A stretch of 64,000 nt of DNA from Kroppenstedtia eburnea (GCF_013282215.1 NZ_CP048103.1:2852001-2916000), one strand, 5' to 3'. Counted from the first letter of the stretch, positions 51,625 through 60,897 are shown. Notes: generated by a model from the sequence alone, not told the origin. Numbers and translations: made by a program.

Positions 51625-52242
51625 TCAGCTTCGGGCTCTCTCGGACTCCAGATGCTCCCCGCGATTCACCTCTTCCACCCGCCACCCGCTCTCCGGATGA
51701 TATACCAGAATGGAAACCGCGGTATTGCCGATCCGGGTTCGACCGGGTCCGTAACGCCCGTCGCTGACCGATTCCAACACGATATTGATACTACCTCCGT
51801 GACTGACCACGGCCGCCCGTTTGCCGGGGTGTTCACGACAGATGCCATCCAGGGCAGCCATCATCCGGACCCGAATGTTCTCTGTCGGCTCCACTCCGTA
51901 TTCCCCCCCCTGATTCCAGACTCGTTGCCAATCCTCGGGATAGTGCTTCTTCAGCGACTCAAGGGACAACCCCTCCCACTCCCCCAGATGACGTTCCCGC
52001 AAGGAAGGAAGGGTGTGAACTGACAAGTTTCTCCCGGCGGCCACCTGTTCCGCCGTCTGTACAGCCCGTTGCAGATCGCTGGCATACACCCCGTGAAAGT
52101 GGATTCCCCTCAGATGTTTTCCCAGACGGCGGGCTTGTTCCAGTCCTGCCTCCGACAGGGGGACATCCCGGTGTCCCTGAATTCGTCGCTCCCTGTTCCA
52201 AAGAGTTTCACCATGCCGGATCAGATAGATGGTTGTCTCCAT
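51625..52242 (-). CDS. Histidine phosphatase family protein
   Basis: A 205-residue phosphoglycerate-mutase-type phosphatase with IYLIRHGETLWNRERRIQGH (first catalytic His), LGEWEGLS and AAVVSHGGSIN (second His). Resembles GpmB/CobC/PhoE-type enzymes; substrate not determinable. ATG at 52242 follows AAGGGGA. It lies 14 bases downstream of the lipoprotein gene and is likely co-transcribed with it. Confidence 0.9.
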   Translation of the reverse strand: METTIYLIRHGETLWNRERRIQGHRDVPLSEAGLEQARRLGKHLRGIHFHGVYASDLQRAVQTAEQVAAGRNLSVHTLPSLRERHLGEWEGLSLESLKKHYPEDWQRVWNQGGEYGVEPTENIRVRMMAALDGICREHPGKRAAVVSHGGSINIVLESVSDGRYGPGRTRIGNTAVSILVYHPESGWRVEEVNRGEHLESERARS

Positions 52243-52256
52243 AGATTCCCCTTCCT

Positions 52257-53471
52257 TCATCCCTCATACCGGAAACTTTTCGCTTCCGGATCCCAGCTCA
52301 ATTCATAGGTTTTAACGGTCCGTCCCTCACCATTTAACTGATCCACGGTCAGCACCCGGATCGGCTGGCTGTCCTTTTGCTCTTCTTCCAGCAAGAGCAG
52401 CCGGTACCGGGCACCTGGGTCCTTGGGGATGGAAGGATCGAGCAATACTTGCTCATCCCGGACCAGACCGGCGATGTTTCCCCGGAAACAAACCCGCCCT
52501 TTTGCATCCAAAATCACGAAGCGATCCACCGTACCGCTGAGTCGGGGGGCTTCTCCGGGCCCATTTGTGGAGAAACTCCCTCCCCGTACCGCCAGGAAAA
52601 ATTCCGGACGGTTCCGGGAATCAGCCTTCCCCCGGAAGGCCACCTGTGCTCCTGTTCCGAGTACCGTCTTCAATCGTTTTTTCAGCCGATCTTCCGTCCA
52701 ATCCGGGGTGAGCATGGAGGCATCCAGAGTGTACATCAATGGCCTCAGTTGGCGGCCTTCCGTATGGGCGGAAGCGACCACGGTCCACTTTTCTCCGGGG
52801 GACGGGGAGGAACTGACCAGCCACCGGGAGGTTAAGCGCTCCCCTTTTTGCAGTGGAAACCGGGCCAGCTCCCAACGGTCTTTGCCCTTTTCCACTTTCA
52901 GGACAGCGGTGTGGCCCACCTGTTTCAATGTGAACTTCAGCGCCTGTTTCCCGGATGTGCGGATCCCCCGGTGGGTCACATGATCTTCAGGCGTGGTCGG
53001 CACTTTGATCCGATAGCCCAGATCCAGGGTTTCCTGGGTCAAAGCCAACAATTCTTCCTCCTCACTCCGGGAAGAATCCAAGTTGGCGGATGACGAGGAA
53101 GCACCCCCTTTTTTTATTTGACCGGGAGCATAAACGGTCTCCTGCACCTGGTGTGTGCCTGTGTGAAACAGATCCACGCGATAGGCTTTCGCCCGGGAGT
53201 CATAGACAAGCACTGCCGCAAAAGTGCCGTCGTAGCTGTAACCGAGCAGATAGGGCCGGATCTTGGTGTATTGGCGAAAGCCCTTCCTCCTGATCAATTC
53301 TTCCAATGGGGGGACCACCTGATCGCTGTAGGGAACAAACCGTTCCCCCCTTTTGTATTTCTCCGGACCGAAACTGTTTTTTTGCGAGGACAGAGCCGGT
53401 TTCACACCCTGACATGCGGCCAGGGCTCCCACCAGGAGAAGCAACAGGCAACTTTTCATCCAACGCGGCAT
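52257..53471 (-). CDS. Large lipoprotein of unknown function
   Basis: A 404-residue exported lipoprotein. The signal peptide MKSCLLLLLVGALAAC has a good lipobox (LAAC). The mature part is hydrophilic, with a Ser-rich linker (GGASSSSANLDSSRSEEEEL) near residue 125 and several beta-strand-rich segments. No family is recognised. ATG at 53471 is adopted; a second in-frame ATG at 53459 is also possible. The open frame continues upstream antisense to the acetyltransferase gene, but that part is not coding. Confidence 0.72.
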   Translation of the reverse strand: MPRWMKSCLLLLLVGALAACQGVKPALSSQKNSFGPEKYKRGERFVPYSDQVVPPLEELIRRKGFRQYTKIRPYLLGYSYDGTFAAVLVYDSRAKAYRVDLFHTGTHQVQETVYAPGQIKKGGASSSSANLDSSRSEEEELLALTQETLDLGYRIKVPTTPEDHVTHRGIRTSGKQALKFTLKQVGHTAVLKVEKGKDRWELARFPLQKGERLTSRWLVSSSPSPGEKWTVVASAHTEGRQLRPLMYTLDASMLTPDWTEDRLKKRLKTVLGTGAQVAFRGKADSRNRPEFFLAVRGGSFSTNGPGEAPRLSGTVDRFVILDAKGRVCFRGNIAGLVRDEQVLLDPSIPKDPGARYRLLLLEEEQKDSQPIRVLTVDQLNGEGRTVKTYELSWDPEAKSFRYEG

Positions 53472-53693
53472 ACTCCACACTCCAATCCCCGGATTATCCT
53501 TTTTACAGAGATCCGCCGTTGTTTGTATATAATGCCTGTAAGTATAGATGTTGGGATCATCGTCACCATCGTATCGCGCAGATCGCACAGGGTCAATCCG
53601 CAAATGAAGGGCCGGTTTCTTCAAAAAAGGGGCGGCGAATAGGAAGCGCTGCCGAACTAAAAATATAAGAATCAATGAATCGGGGGACTGGCC

Positions 53694-54236
53694 ATGGAAC
53701 TGATGCTGCAGGCGGGGGAAGACCTTCGCCTCCACCTCTTTCACTCCCAACACGCACAAGCTTTGCACCGGCTGGTGGAGGCGAATCGTTCCCATCTGGA
53801 GCCGTGGCTTCCCTGGATCCGCACAGTGAAGGGAGTTCAGGAGATCGAGAGATATATACGCCGGACCGAGGCTGCTTTTGCCTCCGGACGGGAAGCTCAT
53901 TTCGGGATCTGGCACCGGGGGGTGTTGGGAGGGTCGGTGACGGTGGAGAGGATCGATTCCCGCAATCAGGTGGCGGAGATCGGATACTGGCTTGGGCGGG
54001 AGCTGACGGGAGACGGCCTGATGACCCGATCCGTCCGCAGGGTGAGCACCTACCTCTTTCAGGAGCGAAACATCCACCGGATCGAAATCCGGGTGGAAGC
54101 CACCAATCACGCCAGCCGCCGGGTGGCCCTGCGGGCGGGCTTCATGGAGGAAGGAATTCTCCGTGAGGCCCTTTGGACGGATCCCGGAAGGAGCGACCTG
54201 GTGATTCACGGACTGCTCCGGCCGGAATTTCCATAA
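53694..54236 (+). CDS. RimJ/RimL-type GNAT acetyltransferase
   Basis: A 180-residue N-acetyltransferase of the RimL/YdaF group. It has EIGYWLGRELTGDGLMTRSV as the acetyl-CoA pyrophosphate-binding loop, the RIEIRVEATNHASRRVALRA block and GFMEEGILREA. Probably acetylates a ribosomal protein or small molecule. ATG at 53694 follows GGGGGACTGGCC. Confidence 0.9.
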   Translation: MELMLQAGEDLRLHLFHSQHAQALHRLVEANRSHLEPWLPWIRTVKGVQEIERYIRRTEAAFASGREAHFGIWHRGVLGGSVTVERIDSRNQVAEIGYWLGRELTGDGLMTRSVRRVSTYLFQERNIHRIEIRVEATNHASRRVALRAGFMEEGILREALWTDPGRSDLVIHGLLRPEFP

Positions 54237-54237
54237 G

Positions 54238-54264
54238 AAAAAGCCCGTCAGCGCGGGCTTATTT
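54238..54264. terminator. Terminator between convergent genes
   Basis: AAGCCCG-TCAGCG-CGGGCTT with A/T runs on both sides; overlaps the stop of the minus-strand lipoprotein gene. Confidence 0.75.
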
Positions 54265-54723
54265 AAAATCGGTCACCGTGGCAACCCTGGTTTTTCCATT
54301 GGAGATCACGGCTTGAAAAACAGCATTATGAGGGGTGAGGGGCTTTTTCCGTTCCACGAATTCCCCTCTCCCCTGATACTGAACATAGCGCTTCACCCGA
54401 TCGTTTTTGACGAACACCAGGAGGTTTTCCCCCTCCTTCAGACCGGCTGCCAGCTCTTCCCCGTCCGACCATGGAAAGCCCAGGGCCCGGTCGATTTCCG
54501 CCCCCTTGGTTCCCGGTGCGAAAATATAAAAACGATCCCAGGAAAACCGGGTGACATAGTTCATGCGCAGGATCCCGTTTCCCAGCCCCCCGTTTTCACT
54601 GGTCTCCAGCTTCTCCACCGCTTTATCCAAGTCTTTTTCCAGACTGGGTTGGGTGAGCTGGTTTCCACAGGCCACCAACAGCAGAAAAAGGGTGGCCACG
54701 CCGATGGATCGCAATATTTTCAA
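54259..54723 (-). CDS. Small lipoprotein of unknown function
   Basis: A 154-residue exported lipoprotein. The signal peptide IGVATLFLLLVAC ends in a lipobox. The mature part contains WDRFYIFAPGTKGAEIDRAL and GLKEGENLLVFVKNDRVKRY. No family recognised with certainty. TTG at 54723 is preferred because GAGGAGGGA is upstream; the longer frame adds 13 residues before the signal peptide. Confidence 0.75.
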   Translation of the reverse strand: MKILRSIGVATLFLLLVACGNQLTQPSLEKDLDKAVEKLETSENGGLGNGILRMNYVTRFSWDRFYIFAPGTKGAEIDRALGFPWSDGEELAAGLKEGENLLVFVKNDRVKRYVQYQGRGEFVERKKPLTPHNAVFQAVISNGKTRVATVTDFK

Positions 54724-54907
54724 CCTCGGTCCCTCCTCTACTTCTCCTGTCGTAACTTTCATTATACAACAGGTGGATCTCCCGCCATCCCCTCAACTGT
54801 GGCAAACCGGAAACAATGGAGTGCCCCCGGAATTTTAAATTCTCATTCCCTCTTCGCTTCCGTTGTTGTACAGTAAAGAAAATGATGGATGAAATGAGGG
54901 GAGCGGA

Positions 54908-55138
54908 GTGACTGACGCAGGGAGACGTCCCAAGTATTGCCCCATCTGCGGACAGGAAAATGGTTGCGGGATCGGTGAACCCCGGGAAACCTGCTGGTGT
55001 ACCCATGCGTATTTTCCCAAGGGGATCTTTGCGAAGGTGCCGCCGGATCAATTGAGAAAATCGTGCATTTGCAAAGAGTGTCTGGAGAAGTTTGTGGAGG
55101 AGAATCGGGCAGACACCGACACACACTCTCCGTTGTGA
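54908..55138 (+). CDS. Cysteine-rich CWC family protein
   Basis: A 76-residue protein with KYCPICGQENGCG, ETCWCTHAYFP and SCICKECLEKF, the spacing of the cysteine-rich CWC family (PF14375), probably metal-binding. Function unknown. GTG at 54908 has GGGGAGCGGA upstream. A terminator follows at 55163. Confidence 0.85.
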   Translation: MTDAGRRPKYCPICGQENGCGIGEPRETCWCTHAYFPKGIFAKVPPDQLRKSCICKECLEKFVEENRADTDTHSPL

Positions 55139-55162
55139 CCCCTGCCCCCACACAATGTCCAC

Positions 55163-55190
55163 AAGGGGCCACCCATCGGCCCCCTTTCTT
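55163..55190 (+). terminator. Terminator of the CWC gene
   Basis: AAGGGGCC-N7-GGCCCCCTT followed by TCTT; abuts the end of the convergent LacI gene. Confidence 0.7.
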
Positions 55191-56197
55191 CACTTTCCGC
55201 CAGATGTGCTGTCCCGCACCACCAGTCCATGCCCGACCCGGATCACCTCATCGGGGGAGGAACCTTCCCCCCGCAAGGTGGCCATCAACCTTTCTGTTGC
55301 CTTCCATCCCATCTCAAAGGGAGAATGGCGGACGGTGGTGAGACGGGGCCTGATCATTGTGGCTGCCTCTTCATCATCAAAGCCCGCCACCGCTATCTGA
55401 TCCGGGACGCGAATTCCGCGACTTTCCAGAGCTTGGATCGCACCGACGGCCATCCGGTCACAGGCGCAGAAAACCGCCGTGGGACGCTCTTTGGCACGTA
55501 AGATCCGTTCCATCCCCTTCACTCCATCCTGCAGACGAAAGGACTCTTCTGCCGCCACCCACTCCGGCCGTGGAGTCCACCCCGCTTCCCCCAGGGCATC
55601 CCGATACCCCTCATAGCGCTCCTTTCCCGAAGCGAGATCCCACATCGGACCGCTGATCATCCCGATCCGGCGGTGTCCCTTCCCGATCAGATGGGTGGTC
55701 ACCTCACATGCGGCGCGCCGGTTATCCACCTTGACGCAGGGCGCCCTCAACCCGGCGGGACGCTGTCCGATCAACACATAGGGAATCGTGAGAGACTGCA
55801 ACACTCTCCGGAGTTCCCCACCCACTCTTGCTGCCGCCAGAATGATCCCGTCCATCTGCCTTGCCTGAAAAATCCGCAACAGATCCATCTCCCGGCGGGG
55901 ATCCTTCCGTGAAACCGCCAGCATGATATGGGATTGGTGCTGATGGGCCACACTCTCAATCCCTTCGACGAGACCTGAAAAGTAAGGGTTGGCAATTTCC
56001 GGGATGATCACCCCGATCAGTCCCGTACGTTTTTGGATCATACTCCGGGCAACTGCATTGGGCAGATAGCCTGTCTCTCTTACCGCCTGCTCAATTCGCC
56101 TTTTCAATTCCTCGCTGACCGGTTTGGAGCGGTTCAACACCCGGGAAACTGTCGCGATGGAAACTCCCGCCCGCTTGGCCACCTCCCGGATCGTCAC
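55190..56197 (-). CDS. LacI-family repressor of the sugar ABC operon
   Basis: A 335-residue LacI/GalR regulator. The N-terminal helix-turn-helix VTIREVAKRAGVSIATVSRV plus the hinge are followed by a periplasmic-binding-like domain (GLIGVIIPEIANPYFSGLVE; VKVDNRRAACEVTTHLIGKG; GFDDEEAATMIRPRLTTVRH). It is the last gene of the minus-strand sugar transport cluster and probably binds the palindrome at 59908-59921. The GTG at 56197 gives the usual LacI N-terminus; a GTG at 56239 overlapping the permease gene is an alternative. Confidence 0.9.
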   Translation of the reverse strand: MTIREVAKRAGVSIATVSRVLNRSKPVSEELKRRIEQAVRETGYLPNAVARSMIQKRTGLIGVIIPEIANPYFSGLVEGIESVAHQHQSHIMLAVSRKDPRREMDLLRIFQARQMDGIILAAARVGGELRRVLQSLTIPYVLIGQRPAGLRAPCVKVDNRRAACEVTTHLIGKGHRRIGMISGPMWDLASGKERYEGYRDALGEAGWTPRPEWVAAEESFRLQDGVKGMERILRAKERPTAVFCACDRMAVGAIQALESRGIRVPDQIAVAGFDDEEAATMIRPRLTTVRHSPFEMGWKATERLMATLRGEGSSPDEVIRVGHGLVVRDSTSGGK

Positions 56198-56222
56198 CTG
56201 AGCCCGCCCGTCCCCGCCGGAA

Positions 56223-57050
56223 TTATTCTTTGACGGCACCGGTGGTCAATCCGTCCACGATCCGACGTTGAAACAGAAGAACCATGAGCACGAGGGGAAT
56301 GGTGACGATCACCGAAGCGGCGGAGATCTCCGCCCAGGGGATGGAGAATCGACCCTGGAAGAGAGCGATCCCCACGGGCACCGTTTTCATACTCTCCTCC
56401 GTGTTGAGGGTCAGGGCGAAGAAAAATTCATTCCAGGCGGCGATAAACACCAGAATGGCCGTGGTGAACGTGCCGGGCACCGCCAAGGGAAAGATCACCT
56501 TCCATAATGCCTGCCAAGTGGTGGCTCCGTCCATTTTGGCCGCCTCTTCCAGTTCAAAAGGGATTTTGCGGAAGAAATTGGTCAGATTCCAGAGCGCCAA
56601 GGGCAGTGCAAAAGTGGTGTAGGGAATGATCAAGCCTGTATAACTGTTGGTCAGGCCCATTTTCTCCATAAACATGAAGATCGGCGAGATGGTGGCGATC
56701 TGGGGAAACATGCTGACCGCCAGCGTGATCCCCAGTACAATACTCTTTCCTTTGAACCGGAGGCGGGCGATGGCATAGGCGGCAATCGCCGCCACAAAGA
56801 CACAATAGGCGGTCGTCACCACCGCCACCCAGGTGCTGTTCCACAGATAGGTGGCAAAGGGACGCTGGGTGAATACCTTCACGTAGTTGTCCATTGTCGG
56901 ATGCTCGGGAACCGGCCGGAAGGCATTCTCTCCAAAGAGTTCCCCCGGCGGCTTGAGCGAAGTCAACGCCTGCCAAATGAAGGGGAAGAGCACGACCAGG
57001 AGGAACCCCGTCAGAAAGAGATAGAACCAGAATCCCGTCTTTTTGCGCAT
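56223..57050 (-). CDS. Sugar ABC transporter permease (MalG-like)
   Basis: A 275-residue permease with six helices and the EAA loop EEAAKMDGATTWQALWKVIF followed by PLAVPG. This is the inner-ring subunit of a carbohydrate uptake (CUT1) importer. ATG at 57050 is preceded by GAAGGTGAG. It follows the MalF-like gene by 14 bases. The importer needs an ATPase (MsmX-like) that is not encoded here, as is common for such operons in Bacillota. Confidence 0.92.
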   Translation of the reverse strand: MRKKTGFWFYLFLTGFLLVVLFPFIWQALTSLKPPGELFGENAFRPVPEHPTMDNYVKVFTQRPFATYLWNSTWVAVVTTAYCVFVAAIAAYAIARLRFKGKSIVLGITLAVSMFPQIATISPIFMFMEKMGLTNSYTGLIIPYTTFALPLALWNLTNFFRKIPFELEEAAKMDGATTWQALWKVIFPLAVPGTFTTAILVFIAAWNEFFFALTLNTEESMKTVPVGIALFQGRFSIPWAEISAASVIVTIPLVLMVLLFQRRIVDGLTTGAVKE

Positions 57051-57064
57051 CTTTCTCACCTTCC

Positions 57065-58375
57065 TTATTTGCCGCTTCCGTCACTGATCAGATCCCGACC
57101 GAGCAGCTTCACAAACAATACGCTGATGATCGCGATGCAGAGGAAGACGATCACCGCCAGCGCGGACCCCGCCCCGAAGTTCATCTGGGCAAACATCGTC
57201 TTGTAGGCGTAGACCGAGATCGTTTCCGTGGCATTGGCCGGACCTCCGCCGGTCAGAACATAGATCAGATCAAAGACGCGGAAGGCATCCAGAATCCGGA
57301 ACAGAAGGGCGACCAGAATGGTCGTACGCAACATCGGCAGCGTAATTTTGAAAAACTGCTGGATTCTGCCGGCCCCGTCCACCTCCGCCGCTTCATACAG
57401 GCTCTTGGGGATGGTCTGGAGTCCGGCCAAAATCAACAGCGCCATAAAGGGGGTCGTCTTCCAGACATCGGCGAAAATCACGGCAAACATGGACCAAAGC
57501 TTGGTTGTTAAAAGTGTTCCCATATCAGGAATCAGGCCGAATTCGGCAAAAATTTTGGCCATGACGCCGTTCTGACCGTCAAAGAGAAACTTCCACATCA
57601 GCGCCGCCACCGCTGTCGGCAACGCCCAGGGAATCAACACCGAAGCCCGTACCAGCCCCCGACCGACAAACTGCCGGTTGATCAAGAGAGCGATGGCGAT
57701 CCCCAGCACCAGCTCCACACCCACGGAAATTCCGGTAAAGACGATCGTGTTGGTCAGAGACGCCCACATCCGCTCATCTGTCAGGTAGATCCGGTAATAT
57801 TTCAGACCGACAAAATTGGGCTCAATCAAGCACTCCTGCAATCCTTTGGCGAGACCGGTCACCCGTTTGGGCTGGTTCAAAATGCCCTCCTGCTCCATCG
57901 CCTTCAGATCCTCCCGGATTTGGGTGACCTGTTCCCCGGCAGCCCGGGCTTTCTGCTCCTCGATGTCCACCAGACGCAGGCTTTCGGGAACCGCCTTCCC
58001 CTCAAACAGGAGATCGTCCACTCTTTTGAAATTTTCACGGACCTGGGAATCCCTCTCCAGAGTGGATCGCACGTCCTCCACTCTCTCTTTGACCCCGGTG
58101 AGACGTTCCCGGGTGGTTCCCTCCGCCTTACCGATCTCCTGATCCAGCGCGGACAGCAAAAAGGGCATCGAGTTGGCATACCCCTCGAGATCGATTCCGT
58201 AACTGCTGTGAGTGGTCCGCTTGGTGGCATCATTCAGCCGCACATCGTGAAGACTGAGCCAAAAGGAACGGAACACCGGAAAAATGGCGATCACTAGGAT
58301 GAGAAGCAGGGCGGGAATCACCAGTAACCAGGCCAGGCTCCCTTCGGAAAGTCCTTTCCGAGTTCCTTTTTTCAT
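57065..58375 (-). CDS. Sugar ABC transporter permease (MalF-like) with long exported loop
   Basis: A 436-residue permease. After the first helix (residues 14-34) there is a hydrophilic insertion of about 150 residues rich in heptad-like charged helices (ALDQEIGKAEGTTRERLTGV; QVREDLKAM-type segments), predicted outside the membrane. The regular five-helix core then follows, with the EAA loop YEAAEVDGAGRIQQFFKITL. E. coli MalF also has a large outside loop but between helices 3 and 4. ATG at 58375 after GCGGGTG. Confidence 0.9.
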   Translation of the reverse strand: MKKGTRKGLSEGSLAWLLVIPALLLILVIAIFPVFRSFWLSLHDVRLNDATKRTTHSSYGIDLEGYANSMPFLLSALDQEIGKAEGTTRERLTGVKERVEDVRSTLERDSQVRENFKRVDDLLFEGKAVPESLRLVDIEEQKARAAGEQVTQIREDLKAMEQEGILNQPKRVTGLAKGLQECLIEPNFVGLKYYRIYLTDERMWASLTNTIVFTGISVGVELVLGIAIALLINRQFVGRGLVRASVLIPWALPTAVAALMWKFLFDGQNGVMAKIFAEFGLIPDMGTLLTTKLWSMFAVIFADVWKTTPFMALLILAGLQTIPKSLYEAAEVDGAGRIQQFFKITLPMLRTTILVALLFRILDAFRVFDLIYVLTGGGPANATETISVYAYKTMFAQMNFGAGSALAVIVFLCIAIISVLFVKLLGRDLISDGSGK

Positions 58376-58483
58376 GCTTTCACCCGCTTTTTTCTTCAGA
58401 GATGGGAAGAAGGGAGGGCGGGAACCGGAGCAACCCCGGCCCCACCCCTTCCATCCATCCTGTGGGTTGAAATGTGAACCCGA

Positions 58484-59761
58484 TTATTTAACGACTTCCT
58501 GCAACTTCTTCTCCATGCTCTTCACAGCTGCTTCCGGTGTTTGCTTCCCGGCCAGGGTTTTGGAAACTTCCACCTGAATGATATCGGAAATTTTCGGGTA
58601 CTCCGGGGAAACCGGGCGGGAAACGGCGGATTTCAAGCCTTCAACATAGTTTTTATCCTTGAACAGCGGGCTGGCCTTTTTCACCTCATCATCTTCAAAG
58701 AGAGGTATATAGGTCGGGGCCAACCCTCCATCGATGGCGGAGATCTTCTGTCCTTCGGGACCGGTCATGAATTTGATAAACTCCCAGGCTTCTTTTTTAT
58801 GTTTGGAGTTTTTGTTGATTCCGGAAACCCATCCCCCCAGAGCGGCGGCACTTCCTTTGTCCCCTGCCGGCAGGGGGGCGACAGCCACTTTCCCTTTCAC
58901 CTTGGATCCTTCTTCATTCATTTTGGTGTAATGGTAGGGCCATTGCCGGTCAAACACGGCCTGACCTTCGCCGTAGATCGCATCGGTCTCGATTTCCGTG
59001 ATGGCAGTGACATTCCCCGGTACCAAATCCGACCCGGCGAGTTCAGTCATCTTTTTCAGACCTTTCACCGTCTCCGGACTGTTGATGGCCACTTTCCCCT
59101 GCTCATCCAGCACCTGTCCGCCGTAGGAGCCGATAAACTCCACAAAGTTGCAGACCAAACCTTCATATTGCTTCCCCTGGAAGAGGTAACCGTACTTGGC
59201 CCCGTTTTTCCCTTTTTGCTCCTTGGCCTGCTCCATCATCTCATCCCAGGTTTTCGGGGCTTTCTTCACCAGATCGGTCCGGTAATACAACAGTCCCGCA
59301 TCCATAAACTTGGGCATCGCCCACTGCTGTCCGTTGTAGTTGCCGGCATCCACCGCCCCCTCCACATAGTTGTCCAGTTCGATCCGATCCCGCTGGATGT
59401 ACCGATCCAAGGGTTCAAGATACCCCGCCTGAGCAAATTCCGCAGGCCAGATCACATCCAAGTCAAATATGTCGATCTCTCCGGAGCCGCCGCTGAACAT
59501 CGTCACATACTGGTCATGGCTGACTCCGGTGTCTGAAGGCATCTCCTTAAACTTGACCCGGATATTGGGATGTTCCTTTTCGAAGGCTTTGATCAGCTTG
59601 GTGGTGGCACCGGTCTGATCCTTGCCCCGGGCGTAGGTCAGGGTGATTTTCTTCCCGTTGTCATCCCCTTTCACCTCATCCGGGCCCGAACCGCAGGCCG
59701 CCAGGGCAAAGGTCAGGGAAGCGGACAATCCGACGGTGAGCATCTTTCTCCAAATCTTCAC
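58484..59761 (-). CDS. Sugar-binding lipoprotein of the ABC importer
   Basis: A 425-residue extracellular solute-binding protein (family 1). Signal peptide LTVGLSASLTFALAAC with lipobox; the mature protein begins GSGPDEVKGDD. It contains FEKEHPNIRVKFKEMP, DIFDLDVIWPAEFAQAGYLE, GPEGQKISAIDGGLAPTY and the C-terminal helix EAAVKSMEKKLQEVVK. Trehalose/maltose-type sugar is likely, but the ligand is not proved. GTG at 59761 is preceded by AAAGGGGAG. First gene of the operon. Confidence 0.92.
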   Translation of the reverse strand: MKIWRKMLTVGLSASLTFALAACGSGPDEVKGDDNGKKITLTYARGKDQTGATTKLIKAFEKEHPNIRVKFKEMPSDTGVSHDQYVTMFSGGSGEIDIFDLDVIWPAEFAQAGYLEPLDRYIQRDRIELDNYVEGAVDAGNYNGQQWAMPKFMDAGLLYYRTDLVKKAPKTWDEMMEQAKEQKGKNGAKYGYLFQGKQYEGLVCNFVEFIGSYGGQVLDEQGKVAINSPETVKGLKKMTELAGSDLVPGNVTAITEIETDAIYGEGQAVFDRQWPYHYTKMNEEGSKVKGKVAVAPLPAGDKGSAAALGGWVSGINKNSKHKKEAWEFIKFMTGPEGQKISAIDGGLAPTYIPLFEDDEVKKASPLFKDKNYVEGLKSAVSRPVSPEYPKISDIIQVEVSKTLAGKQTPEAAVKSMEKKLQEVVK

Positions 59762-59907
59762 GTTTGGTTCTCCCCTTTCATCCATGTCATCAAAGCTTCA
59801 ATCCGAAAACGCATCCAGAACGGCGGCTGATGGGCTGCGAAACCACCCCCAGTGAAAATTGGGCATAGTCCGGCATGGAAAATTCGGAATAAAGGGTCTG
59901 AACTACG

Positions 59908-59921
59908 GGAAAACGTTTTCC
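59908..59921. promoter_or_regulatory. LacI-type operator upstream of the sugar operon
   Basis: GGAAAACGTTTTCC is a perfect 14-base palindrome with the central CG typical of LacI-family sites, about 145 bases before the binding-protein start. It also resembles a CcpA catabolite site, so either the local LacI or CcpA may use it. Confidence 0.75.
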
Positions 59922-59991
59922 TAACTATGAGGATATGAAAAAACAGGGGGAGATGCAAGAATAATTTGCATCCAACCCCCGACCTGTTGAT

Positions 59992-60154
59992 TAGGGCGTG
60001 TCTTCAATTTTTCGTGGAATGTGAGACGTTGTGAGAGTAACAGAGGGAGGGTGGGGTTTCACATGGAGTGATTTTGGATCGTAAGAACAACGAAAACGAC
60101 ATGTGAAACCCAATCCCGACCGGCTCGGCCCAGAAATTTATCAGACGCACCCTA
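59992..60154 (-). repeat. Type 1 MITE
   Basis: Flanked by TA (59992-59993 and 60153-60154). Ends GGGCGTGTCTTCAATTTTTC and AAATTTATCAGACGCACCC, with a reverse-orientation core (GGTGGGGTTTCACATGGAG; CATGTGAAACCCAATCCCGA). The rest of the 59762-60237 spacer holds the operator above and the trmB promoter region. Confidence 0.88.
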
Positions 60155-60237
60155 CCCCATATAGGATGTGGGGAGCCGGAGCATCCGCTATAATAGGTGA
60201 GACAAACTTTCGCAACAAGCACAAGAAGGAGACCACC

Positions 60238-60897
60238 ATGCGAATCAGACGAAAACCCCACGCCAAACAGATGGTGCAGGAGCACCCCCGGGTGGTGAAG
60301 GAACCGGAGCAACTGCGGGGAAAGTGGCACACCCTGTTTGGCAATGACCGGCCGATCCATCTGGAACTGGGCACCGGGAAGGGGCAGTTCTTGTCCCGTG
60401 TCTGTCAAGACCGTCCCGCGGTGAACTGGATCGGGGTGGAGCGGATCGAAGAAGTGCTCCTCCACGCCTTGAAGAAGGCGGAGGAGACCCCCTGTGCCAA
60501 TCTCCGGTTTTTGTGGATGGATGTCAACCGACTGGATGAGATATTTGCAGAGGGGGAAGTGGAGCGGATCCATCTTCACTTCAGCGACCCCTGGCCCAAG
60601 AAGCGACATGCCCGTCGGAGGCTGACCCACCACACCTTTCTCCACCGTTACAAGAAAGTGCTGGAGCCACAGGGGGAGATCCTGCTGAAGACAGACAACT
60701 CCTCCCTCTTTGATTTCTCTTTGGAGGAGTTGGAAACGACAGGATTCACCATCGTGGAATCCACCCGGGATCTTTATCACAGTCCCTATGTTAGAGGGAA
60801 CATCCCGACGGAGTATGAACAGAAGTTCACCGCCCGGGGAGTTCCCATCCATTACCTGCTGGCAAAGCCCACTGGGGATTTCTCTTCCACTCGTTGA
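60238..60897 (+). CDS. trmB: tRNA (guanine-N7)-methyltransferase
   Basis: A 219-residue SAM-dependent enzyme that makes m7G46 in tRNA. LELGTGKGQFLSRVCQ is the SAM-binding motif I, FSDPWPKKRHARRRLTH is diagnostic of TrmB, and the C-terminal TEYEQKF is present. ATG at 60238 follows AAGGAGACC. Its stop codon lies inside the -35 region of the rpsD promoter. Confidence 0.95.
   Translation: MRIRRKPHAKQMVQEHPRVVKEPEQLRGKWHTLFGNDRPIHLELGTGKGQFLSRVCQDRPAVNWIGVERIEEVLLHALKKAEETPCANLRFLWMDVNRLDEIFAEGEVERIHLHFSDPWPKKRHARRRLTHHTFLHRYKKVLEPQGEILLKTDNSSLFDFSLEELETTGFTIVESTRDLYHSPYVRGNIPTEYEQKFTARGVPIHYLLAKPTGDFSSTR

Noticed and set aside
52257-54209. A 650-codon open frame extending the lipoprotein gene upstream
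   Set aside because: The part beyond 53471 is antisense to the well-supported acetyltransferase gene, and the signal peptide with lipobox fixes the real start.
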